Source: Gemmatimonadota bacterium
GTDB lineage: Bacteria > Gemmatimonadota > Gemmatimonadetes > JACCXV01 > JAHWKZ01
DNA length: 5,301 nt
Assembly (NCBI GenBank): GCA_030641505.1
Contig: DAOWHI010000137.1
Location: forward strand, 1 to 5,301
Reading direction: 5' to 3'
Under the pieces are notes generated by a model. The model did no database searches and was not told where the DNA came from. It worked only from the letters and a program-made list of their open reading frames with translations. Within the stretch, counting starts at the first letter, position 1, and each line of letters begins with the position of its first letter. Positions 1 to 5,301 of the stretch are shown piece after piece. The position numbers were made by a program, and so were the translations under genes.

Positions 1-1763
1 ACGACAAACGCCTTGAGCTCGTCCTTTAGCGACTCGGTCGGTTCGGCCCGCGGCTCGAGCGTGCAAAAAGCGACCACCGCTTGACCCTTGATCTCGTCCG
101 GCCGGCCCACGACGGCGGCTTCGACAACCGAGTCGTGGGCGACCAACGCGCTCTCGATCTCAGCCGTCCCCAATCGATGACCGCTGACGTTCAGCACGTC
201 GTCGACGCGGCCCACGATCCACAAGTAGCCGTCCTCGTCGATGCGCGCGCCGTCACCCGTGAAGTACCAATTGCGATCCCCGTACTTCGACCAGTACTGC
301 TCGCGGTATCGCTCGTCGTCGCCGTAGATCGTCCGCAGCATAGACGGCCAAGGCCGCTTGAGAACCAGCAGGCCACCTGCCCCCGGGCCGACGGACTCGC
401 CGTTTTCGTCCACGACGTCGGCCTCGACGCCAAAGAACGGTTTGGTCGCCGATCCAGGCTTGGTTACAGTGGCGCCGGGCAGCGGCGTGATCAGGATCGA
501 CCCGGTCTCGGTCTGCCACCACGTGTCGACGATCGGACACCGCTCGTTGCCGATCGTCCGATGGTACCACATCCACGCTTCCGGGTTGATCGGCTCGCCG
601 ACGGTGCCCAACAGGCGCAGCGACGACAAGTCGTGACGGGCGGGCCATTCATCGCCCCACTTCATGAATGCGCGAATGGCGGTCGGCGCGGTGTAGAAGA
701 TCGTTACTCGGTGACGCTCGACGATGTCCCAGAAGCGATCGGGCTCGGGATGGTTGGGGGCGCCTTCGTACATCACCAGCGTTGCCCCGTTTGCCAGCGG
801 ACCGTAGACGATGTACGAGTGGCCGGTGATCCACCCGACGTCAGCCGTGCACCAGAAGATGTCTTCGTCGCGCAGATCGAACACGTACTTGGTGGTCAAC
901 GCAGCCCCAAGCAAGTAGCCGCCGGTGGTGTGGAGAACGCCCTTGGGTTTCCCGGTCGTGCCCGAGGTATAGAGGATGAAGAGAGGGTGTTCGGCATCGA
1001 GCGCGACCGGCTCGCAATGCGTTGGTGCCTCGCGAACGACATCGCTCCACCAGCGGTCCACGCCATCGGTCCAATCGACCTCGGTTCCGGTCCGGCGTAA
1101 CACGATCACGTGCTCGACCGACGGGCAATCGACTACCGCGCGATCCACGGCGGCCTTTAGCTCGAGCACCTTGCCACGGCGCCACCCGCCATCCGCCGTC
1201 ACGATGGCGCGAACCCCGGAATCGTTGATGCGTTCCTTGATCGCCTCGGCGCTGAAGCCGGCGAAGATCACCGTATGCACGAGGCCCAGCCGCGCGCAGG
1301 CGAGACAAGCGATCACGAACTCGGGGACCATCGGCATGTAGATCGCCACCCGATCGCCGGTTTCGAGTCCCAGCGCACGGAGCCCGGCAGCGAACCGACA
1401 CACCGCGGCGTGAAGCTCAGAGTAGGTCAGATCGCGTTGCTCGTTTGGCGGCTCGCCCTCCCATCGGATGGCGACTTTGTCACCCCGCGATTCGAGGTGC
1501 CGATCGAGACAGTTGGCAGAGGCATTGAGCTTGCCGCCCACGAACCAGCGAGCGAACGGGGGTTCCCAGTCGAGAAGCCGCTGCCAGGGCTCGATCCAGT
1601 CGAGCTCCGCGGCCATTCGGGTCCAGAACGTCTCCGGATCGTCGATCGACTCCCGGTAGAGCTGCTCGTACTCTTCGATCGACCCGATGTGGGCCCGAGC
1701 AGCGAACTCGGTGGGGGGCGGGAATCGCCGCTCCTCCTGCAACATGGTATCGATGTGTGGCAT
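1..1763 (-). CDS. acs: Acetyl-CoA synthetase (AMP-forming), 3' end cut by the window
   Basis: Activates acetate with ATP to acetyl-AMP and transfers the acetyl group to CoA. It is a cytoplasmic enzyme of acetate assimilation in the ANL adenylating superfamily. I translated 587 codons with no stop. Visible motifs are the phosphate loop YTSGTTGKPKG at residues 265-275, DTWWQTETG at 413-421 (W416 probably matches the acetate-pocket Trp414 of Salmonella Acs), YFTGD ending at D504, and the hinge block GRVDD at 518-522 followed by SGHRLGTAEIESAL at 527-540. Numbering stays within four residues of Salmonella Acs, which supports the ATG at 1763. A second ATG lies at codon 7. An AGAGG-like ribosome site (1767-1771) is only 3 bases from the first ATG, which is short. 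The last 60-70 residues are outside the window, including the PKTRSGK lysine controlled by acetylation in known family members. Identification is firm. Confidence 0.97.
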   Translation of the reverse strand, partial: MPHIDTMLQEERRFPPPTEFAARAHIGSIEEYEQLYRESIDDPETFWTRMAAELDWIEPWQRLLDWEPPFARWFVGGKLNASANCLDRHLESRGDKVAIRWEGEPPNEQRDLTYSELHAAVCRFAAGLRALGLETGDRVAIYMPMVPEFVIACLACARLGLVHTVIFAGFSAEAIKERINDSGVRAIVTADGGWRRGKVLELKAAVDRAVVDCPSVEHVIVLRRTGTEVDWTDGVDRWWSDVVREAPTHCEPVALDAEHPLFILYTSGTTGKPKGVLHTTGGYLLGAALTTKYVFDLRDEDIFWCTADVGWITGHSYIVYGPLANGATLVMYEGAPNHPEPDRFWDIVERHRVTIFYTAPTAIRAFMKWGDEWPARHDLSSLRLLGTVGEPINPEAWMWYHRTIGNERCPIVDTWWQTETGSILITPLPGATVTKPGSATKPFFGVEADVVDENGESVGPGAGGLLVLKRPWPSMLRTIYGDDERYREQYWSKYGDRNWYFTGDGARIDEDGYLWIVGRVDDVLNVSGHRLGTAEIESALVAHDSVVEAAVVGRPDEIKGQAVVAFCTLEPRAEPTESLKDELKAFV

Positions 1764-1785
1764 TGACCTCTGTCTGTTGGGGCGG

Positions 1786-1825
1786 AAAAAAGAAGAGCGG
1801 CCGTCCCGGTGGGGACGGCCGCTCT
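1786..1825 (-). terminator. Rho-independent terminator after the small lipoprotein gene
   Basis: A perfect 14-bp stem (1794-1807 paired with 1812-1825) encloses a 4-base loop (1808-1811). Read on the minus strand, the stem is followed by T, C and six T (1793-1786). The U-tract lies on the minus-strand 3' side, so it ends transcripts coming from the lipoprotein gene, whose stop codon is about 41 bases upstream. On the plus strand there is no matching T-tract. The acs ATG follows only 22 bases after the U-tract. Confidence 0.93.
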
Positions 1826-1866
1826 AACGTTACACGATGATCCCGTGCTTACGCGTTAGCGTTGCC

Positions 1867-2142
1867 TTACTCGCCGCCCTCGCAGGGGTTAGCCGCGTCC
1901 GCGTCCGGACTGCACGGGTTTTCTTCGTCCATGGCGTCGTCCGCGGCACCCATGGCGTCGTCAGCCGCTTCCATGGCGTCATCGCCCATCTCGTCCATCG
2001 CTTCCATGGCGTCATCGGCCACGCCTTCAACCTCGCCGGTCGCGTCGTCCACGGCGTCGGTGGCGTCCTGGGCCTGCTGACAGGCGCCGATCGATATCAG
2101 CGCGGCAAACGCAAAAACAGGAAAGAGCTTCAAAAACCGCAT
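1867..2142 (-). CDS. Small acidic repeat lipoprotein with two NPC motifs, function unknown
   Basis: A 91-residue protein that I cannot assign to a named family. Residues 1-20 form a lipoprotein signal peptide with basic R2 and K5, a hydrophobic core, and the lipobox IGAC with C21 as the lipidated cysteine. The mature 71 residues contain 25 Asp/Glu and no Lys, Arg or His. DDAM occurs at 43-46, 54-57, 61-64 and 68-71, spaced 11, 7 and 7. This would put Met and Ala on one face of an acidic helix, perhaps a short coiled coil. The tail carries NPC at 75-77 and 85-87. I chose the ATG at 2142 because GGAGGT lies 7-8 bases upstream and the signal peptide starts there; the longer in-frame start at 2238 adds an arginine-rich stretch unlike an export signal. 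A terminator follows the stop. Role, whether periplasmic spacer, metal or cation binding, or envelope stress, is unknown. Confidence 0.85.
   Translation of the reverse strand: MRFLKLFPVFAFAALISIGACQQAQDATDAVDDATGEVEGVADDAMEAMDEMGDDAMEAADDAMGAADDAMDEENPCSPDADAANPCEGGE
1930..2017 (-). repeat. In-frame tandem repeat coding for DDAM units
   Basis: The 12-base element encoding DDAM (plus-strand CATGGCGTCRTC) occurs at 1930-1941, 1951-1962, 1972-1983 and 2005-2016, with periods of 21, 21 and 33 bases, all whole codons. A longer 19-base identical copy lies at 1966-1984 and 1999-2017. The identity at DNA level, including synonymous positions, suggests expansion by duplication in the lipoprotein gene rather than only selection on the protein. 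Confidence 0.85.
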
Positions 2143-2149
2143 GCGGGAG

Positions 2150-2155
2150 ACCTCC
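2150..2155 (-). promoter_or_regulatory. Ribosome binding site of the small lipoprotein gene
   Basis: On the minus strand this reads GGAGGT, seven bases before the ATG at 2142. It is the best Shine-Dalgarno match on the minus strand and decides the start over the longer in-frame reading from 2238. The surrounding GGGA-GGTC-TCCC could form a 4-bp hairpin over the site, but this is too weak to call regulatory. Confidence 0.75.
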
Positions 2156-2287
2156 CTCGGGGTCCGGGTTCGGAAAAAAAGTCGTCGTGCTCGAGCCGGT
2201 CGTCCAGGAGCGCACAGGGGGGGCGCCCAGACGTCCAATGAATGTCGCCGTCTACCCGGTCTGGCGTCAACCCGTGCCTGCCGGGCC

Positions 2288-3268
2288 TTATCGCAGCCCG
2301 TTGGCGGCCATCCAGTCGAGCGTCATCTGCATGAGCTCGGCCACGATCTCGGTTTCAGAGCGGCGCACATGACCGGCTTCGTGCCAGACGACCTGTTTTG
2401 GCTGACGCACCGCTCGTTGAAGCCGATCGCCGGCCTGCGGATCAATGCGCGTATCATCGGTGGTGTTCACCACCAATGTCGGGCGAGGTGCGATCTCGCC
2501 GGCGTACTTGGCGGGCTCGAGCGGCGCCACGACCAATGCTGTCGCGATAGCCAAACCATTCATCACCCAAGCCGGTCCTCCATCGGCATAGGCGTAGTAC
2601 GCCATGCGGCGAATGTCGGCACCGCCGTGCAACAGTGCGGCTCCGGACAGCCTCCGGTCGGTCGCCGCCGTGGCCGTCGCGAACGGGACTCCCAGGCTCA
2701 CGCCGATGATTGAAACCCGTTCGGGATCGACGTCGCCCCGGGTGTATAGGTATTGGGCGGCTAGCAGGAGCGCCGGCGGGGTGTCCAGAAATCCGCGGCG
2801 GAGCGGAACGAAGTACCGCACCCACTGCCATCCTCGAGGCCACTGCGGGCCGTCGTACGGGTAGTCGATGCTGGCCAGGATCAGGTTCTCGGTCTTGCGG
2901 GGAACGTCGGCCGTTTTGCGACCAGTCTTGATGTCCCCAACCAAGAGTGCGGCCGGGTAGCGGATGCCAGTCCGCTCGCCAAGCGCGCGAACCCGTAGGC
3001 GCACCTCGAGCCCGGTGTCGCTGATCAACGTAACCTCGGTCAGCTGTTTGCCGTCCTGTGCCCGGCCGATACCGGTTGAATCACGCACCTGAATCAGGGT
3101 TCCGGCAACGCGGCTGAAGACGGGTCGATAGTCGCGCGTCTGATAGCGCCAGAGCCCGACCACCAGCACGAGCGCGGCCGCGAGCAGGACAAGGGTTACA
3201 GTGCGCCTCACGTTTGGCCACCCGTGCCGGGGTCGGCTATCGTCACCGCCCCTCGATGAAATCGCCAT
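2288..3268 (-). CDS. Membrane-anchored alpha/beta hydrolase, prolyl-oligopeptidase-like
   Basis: 326 residues. A charged N-terminus is followed by one membrane segment at about 22-40 with no cysteine lipobox, so the protein is probably anchored in the inner membrane with its catalytic domain outside. A beta-rich stretch (about 50-95) leads into an alpha/beta hydrolase fold. The nucleophile elbow GVSLG at 189-193 gives Ser191, an Asp at 271 or 272 (TTDDTRID) is the likely acid, and His300 in EAGHVRR completes the triad. The arrangement resembles S9-like peptidases and dienelactone-hydrolase or esterase relatives; the substrate cannot be read from sequence. The ATG at 3268 has no clear ribosome site; a GTG at codon 20 (3211) is an alternative that keeps the membrane segment. 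The gene lies upstream of the small lipoprotein on the same strand, with a 145-base gap, and diverges from the thioredoxin-like gene. The fold call is firm, the substrate open. Confidence 0.85.
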   Translation of the reverse strand: MAISSRGGDDSRPRHGWPNVRRTVTLVLLAAALVLVVGLWRYQTRDYRPVFSRVAGTLIQVRDSTGIGRAQDGKQLTEVTLISDTGLEVRLRVRALGERTGIRYPAALLVGDIKTGRKTADVPRKTENLILASIDYPYDGPQWPRGWQWVRYFVPLRRGFLDTPPALLLAAQYLYTRGDVDPERVSIIGVSLGVPFATATAATDRRLSGAALLHGGADIRRMAYYAYADGGPAWVMNGLAIATALVVAPLEPAKYAGEIAPRPTLVVNTTDDTRIDPQAGDRLQRAVRQPKQVVWHEAGHVRRSETEIVAELMQMTLDWMAANGLR

Positions 3269-3330
3269 CCAACAATGAACGTCGTCGCGAACATGGACGC
3301 CAAACTGGCCGGCTCGCCCGAATCCGACAA
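3269..3330. promoter_or_regulatory. Divergent intergenic region, presumed to hold two promoters
   Basis: About 62 bases separate the minus-strand hydrolase start (3268) from the most likely start of the plus-strand thioredoxin-like gene (3331). By position, the promoters of both should lie here or reach into the coding ends. I see no convincing -35/-10 pair of the sigma-70 type in either direction and no clear operator palindrome. The call rests on gene layout only. Confidence 0.35.
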
Positions 3331-4443
3331 GTGGTGTTGAAGCGGGCGTGGCTGTTGGCGATTGCGTGCATGGCGATCAGTGCGGGTTGCTTTGGGGTCC
3401 GATCGAACCCCGAGCCCGAGGTGGTGTCGGCCGAACCCGTTCGGCTGGTGCCCAATCTCGACAGCTTGTCGAATGTCCTCGCCGCCGCCGCCGACTCACT
3501 GCCGCCCAACGAGCTACCGTCGCTCGAGATGCGAATCCGCGAATGGCTCAGCCGGCTCGAATTCGAGGACCCAGCTCTATTGCCTGAGGGCGAAACACCG
3601 CGCCGGTACTTTCGCCTCTATCGGGGGCGGCTGTTGGATGCGCTTGGCTGGGCCGCCTTTCGTCGCCAAGATCTGAAGCAGGCAGAGGCGGCCCTCGTCT
3701 CGGCGGTGGCCGAGATCAACAGTCGCGGCACGACGAGCGGCTACGCGGATCACTTCCTGCACCTCGGACGAGTGTATGCCGGCCGCGGGCGCTGGGACGA
3801 AGCGATCGATGTGTTCCTCGATGCCGAAGTCCGCGGCATGGGAGAGCGCGCCACGCCGCCGCTCGAGACGATCTACCGGCGGCGCCATGGCTCGCTGCGT
3901 GGGCTCGACGACCTACGCGCGAGCGAGCGAGCCCGGATCGAAGACGAACGTCAGCAGCTGCTGGTGGCGAGGCCGCTGCGCGAGCGGCTGCCTGACTTCG
4001 GCTATCCACGACGCACCGGTCCGCCACTCGTCACCGGCACGCTGATCGGGCGCCCGCTCGTCCTCGCGCTGTGGGACACGGCGTGTGACGGCTGTTCGGG
4101 CTACGCCAGCCGGCTCGGCGAGTTGGCGACCGCGATGCGACGCCGTGGGGGGGCGCTGGTTGGGGTCTGGATAGGCGCCGATCCGGCTGCCGCCGGCCCG
4201 CCGCAGTCGTTCGCGATCGTCGTTCCCCCCGATCGGGACCGGGCCCGGTCGGACTTCGGGGTTGGCGCGACGCCTCAAATCCTCGTCGTGGACGAGTCAG
4301 GCCGGATTCGGTACCGTTGGGTCGGCGCAAACGCCGCGCCACCGCCGATCGACGACATCCTCGTCCAGGTGGATCATCTTCGGAGACGAGCGGCGACCAT
4401 CCGCTCCAGCTCGAACAGACCCCAATCTGGGGAGGCTCGATGA
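3331..4443 (+). CDS. TPR plus thioredoxin-fold (TlpA-like) lipoprotein
   Basis: About 370 residues from the GTG at 3331. A signal peptide (KRAWLLAIACMAISAGC) ends in a lipobox-like SAGC with Cys20 as the lipidated residue; Ser at -3 is less usual than Leu. Two TPR-like helical hairpins lie at about 96-131 and 139-170 (ALGWAAFRRQDLKQAEAAL, LGRVYAGRGRWDEAIDVF). A thioredoxin-fold domain follows at about 219-353, with the active-site stretch LWDTACDGC (Cys252, Cys255) and a cis-Pro in GATPQ (Pro315). The protein should sit on the periplasmic side of a membrane and act as a thiol-disulfide reductase or related redox protein; TPRs suggest a protein partner. The Trp before the first Cys and the GP between the cysteines are replaced (ACDGC). 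Start is uncertain: GTG 3334, TTG 3337 or ATG 3256 are alternatives, the last giving a long basic N-terminus and a 13-base head-to-head overlap with the hydrolase gene. Its TGA overlaps the next ATG. Confidence 0.82.
   Translation: MVLKRAWLLAIACMAISAGCFGVRSNPEPEVVSAEPVRLVPNLDSLSNVLAAAADSLPPNELPSLEMRIREWLSRLEFEDPALLPEGETPRRYFRLYRGRLLDALGWAAFRRQDLKQAEAALVSAVAEINSRGTTSGYADHFLHLGRVYAGRGRWDEAIDVFLDAEVRGMGERATPPLETIYRRRHGSLRGLDDLRASERARIEDERQQLLVARPLRERLPDFGYPRRTGPPLVTGTLIGRPLVLALWDTACDGCSGYASRLGELATAMRRRGGALVGVWIGADPAAAGPPQSFAIVVPPDRDRARSDFGVGATPQILVVDESGRIRYRWVGANAAPPPIDDILVQVDHLRRRAATIRSSSNRPQSGEAR
4429..4442 (+). promoter_or_regulatory. Ribosome binding site and ATGA coupling junction of the OPT gene
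   Basis: GGGGAGG (4429-4435) stands four bases before the ATG at 4440-4442. That ATG shares bases with the TGA stop (4441-4443) of the thioredoxin-like gene. This layout favours translational coupling, so the two proteins are probably made in linked amounts from one transcript. Confidence 0.85.
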
Positions 4444-5301
4444 GCGAAGACGTCCTCGCCACGCCGGAATCGACAACCCGCCAGGGCAAGGGCTTACCGC
4501 CCGAGGCCTACGAGGAGATCCCCGGTAGCGACTACCAACCGTACGTCCCACCCGAAGCCGAACTGCGTGAGTTCACACTGCGAGCCGTCATTATCGGCGT
4601 GCTCGTCGGAGTCGTGTTTGGCGCTGCCAACGCGTACTTGGGTCTCAAAGTCGGCCTTACCGTCAGCGCGTCGATCCCCGCAGCGGTCATGGGCGTGGCG
4701 TTTTTCCGCGCGCTCAAGGGTGGAACAATCCTCGAGGGCAACATGGTCCAGACCGTCGGTTCGGCGGGGGAGTCGCTCGCCGCTGGAGTGATCTTCACGA
4801 TCCCGGCGTTGTTCATCTTCGGAATGGCGCCCAGCCAACTGTTGATCTTCACGCTGGCCTCGCTCGGTGGACTGTTGGGGGTCTTGTTCATGATCCCGCT
4901 GCGCCGTTACCTGATCCGCGACGAGCACGGCAAGCTGCCCTACCCAGAGGGCACGGCGTGCGCGGAAGTGCTGGCCGCCGGCGACACCGGCGGGGCCAAG
5001 GCGCGGCTCTTGTTCAGCGGTCTTGGGGTGGGAGCGGTCTACCAGTATTTCGTCAACAACAACGCGCTCTCGTTTTGGCGCGGCGACCCGTCTTTCCGGA
5101 TCCGAGGTTATCCCAAGGCCGAGGTCGGCATCGACGCCACCCCCGAGCTGCTCGGCGTCGGTTACATCATCGGACCGCGGATTTCGGCGATCCTGTTCAT
5201 GGGTAGCGCGGTCTCGTGGCTAGTGTTGATCCCGCTGATTGCGACCTTCGGGGCTTCCGCCGGGACGCCGCTGTACCCCGAGACAGAAGCGCTGATCCGC
5301 G
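4440..5301 (+). CDS. OPT-family oligopeptide transporter, N-terminal part
   Basis: The first 287 codons are open to the window edge. Bacterial OPT members usually have about 600-680 residues, so roughly half is missing. A polar cytoplasmic N-terminus (1-45) is followed by hydrophobic segments at about 46-64, 72-90, 113-131, 134-153, 190-206 and 247-270. Typical family stretches are visible: NAYLGLKVGLTVSASIP at 64-80, GTILEGNMVQTVGSAGES at 95-112 and KLPYPEGTACAEVLAAG at 165-181. The family (TC 2.A.67) carries short peptides, glutathione or metal-chelate complexes, usually driven by protons, in the inner membrane. The substrate cannot be told from this part. The gene is coupled by ATGA overlap to the lipid-anchored thioredoxin-like protein, suggesting that thiol chemistry outside the membrane goes with uptake. 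The family call is firm. Confidence 0.93.
   Translation, partial: MSEDVLATPESTTRQGKGLPPEAYEEIPGSDYQPYVPPEAELREFTLRAVIIGVLVGVVFGAANAYLGLKVGLTVSASIPAAVMGVAFFRALKGGTILEGNMVQTVGSAGESLAAGVIFTIPALFIFGMAPSQLLIFTLASLGGLLGVLFMIPLRRYLIRDEHGKLPYPEGTACAEVLAAGDTGGAKARLLFSGLGVGAVYQYFVNNNALSFWRGDPSFRIRGYPKAEVGIDATPELLGVGYIIGPRISAILFMGSAVSWLVLIPLIATFGASAGTPLYPETEALIR

Noticed and set aside
81..1100. A 339-codon plus-strand open frame antisense to acs.
   Set aside because: The minus strand carries an unmistakable acetyl-CoA synthetase across the whole stretch. GC-rich genes often give long antisense frames, and the translation shows no domain.
1275..1766. A 163-codon plus-strand open frame opposite the acs N-terminus.
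   Set aside because: It mirrors acs codons, has no recognisable motif or ribosome site, and is explained by base composition.
2174..2180. A run of seven A (T on the minus strand) as a possible terminator after the hydrolase gene.
   Set aside because: I found no stable stem directly upstream on the minus strand, and it lies 108 bases past the stop, just before the lipoprotein ribosome site.
1837..2241. A plus-strand frame of 134 codons across the lipoprotein gene.
   Set aside because: Its repeats are the antisense image of the DDAM units. The minus strand has the ribosome site, signal peptide and terminator.
2227..2264. Inverted repeat CCAGAC/GTCTGG with a 26-base spacer upstream of the lipoprotein gene.
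   Set aside because: Six-base arms with a long spacer are expected by chance in GC-rich DNA.
2265..2270. TTGACG on the minus strand as a -35 box for the lipoprotein gene.
   Set aside because: No TATAAT-like hexamer lies at the right distance (the best 17-base match has two of six bases), so no promoter can be claimed.
2271..2285. Small hairpin CCCG-loop-CGGG just after the hydrolase stop.
   Set aside because: The stem has only four pairs and no T-tract follows, so it is not a credible terminator.
3716..4027. Minus-strand open frames opposite the TPR and thioredoxin domains.
   Set aside because: The plus-strand gene is supported by domains and by its ATGA coupling. The opposite frames are arginine- and alanine-rich shadows.

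Overview
This window looks like GC-rich bacterial chromosome. Third codon positions are mostly G or C, and long spurious antisense reading frames are common. Two genes with lipobox signal peptides point to a Gram-negative, diderm cell. The lineage cannot be fixed from the sequence alone. Gemmatimonadota, Myxococcota or a similar GC-rich environmental group is a guess, not a result. I see no mobile element, tRNA, rRNA or CRISPR array, and coding density is normal.

The left part is read from the minus strand. A membrane-anchored alpha/beta hydrolase (2288-3268) comes first. A 91-residue, very acidic lipoprotein with a DDAM repeat and two NPC motifs (1867-2142) follows. A strong Rho-independent terminator (1786-1825) comes next, then an acetyl-CoA synthetase gene (1-1763) that runs off the left edge without its last 60-70 codons. 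The terminator sits only about 20 bases before the synthetase start. Expression of the synthetase therefore needs read-through or a promoter placed almost on top of the hairpin.

At about 3269-3330 the strands diverge. Rightwards run a lipid-anchored TPR plus thioredoxin-fold protein (about 3331-4443) and, sharing an ATGA stop/start overlap with it, an OPT-family oligopeptide transporter (4440 to the window end, about the first 287 residues). The overlap and a good ribosome binding site directly before the transporter indicate one translationally coupled operon. A periplasm-facing thiol protein is thus made together with a peptide or metal-chelate importer.

No clearly new large system is present. 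The items most worth a second look are the TPR-thioredoxin/OPT pairing with its altered active site (ACDGC in place of WCGPC), the repeat-built acidic lipoprotein, and the terminator squeezed against acs.
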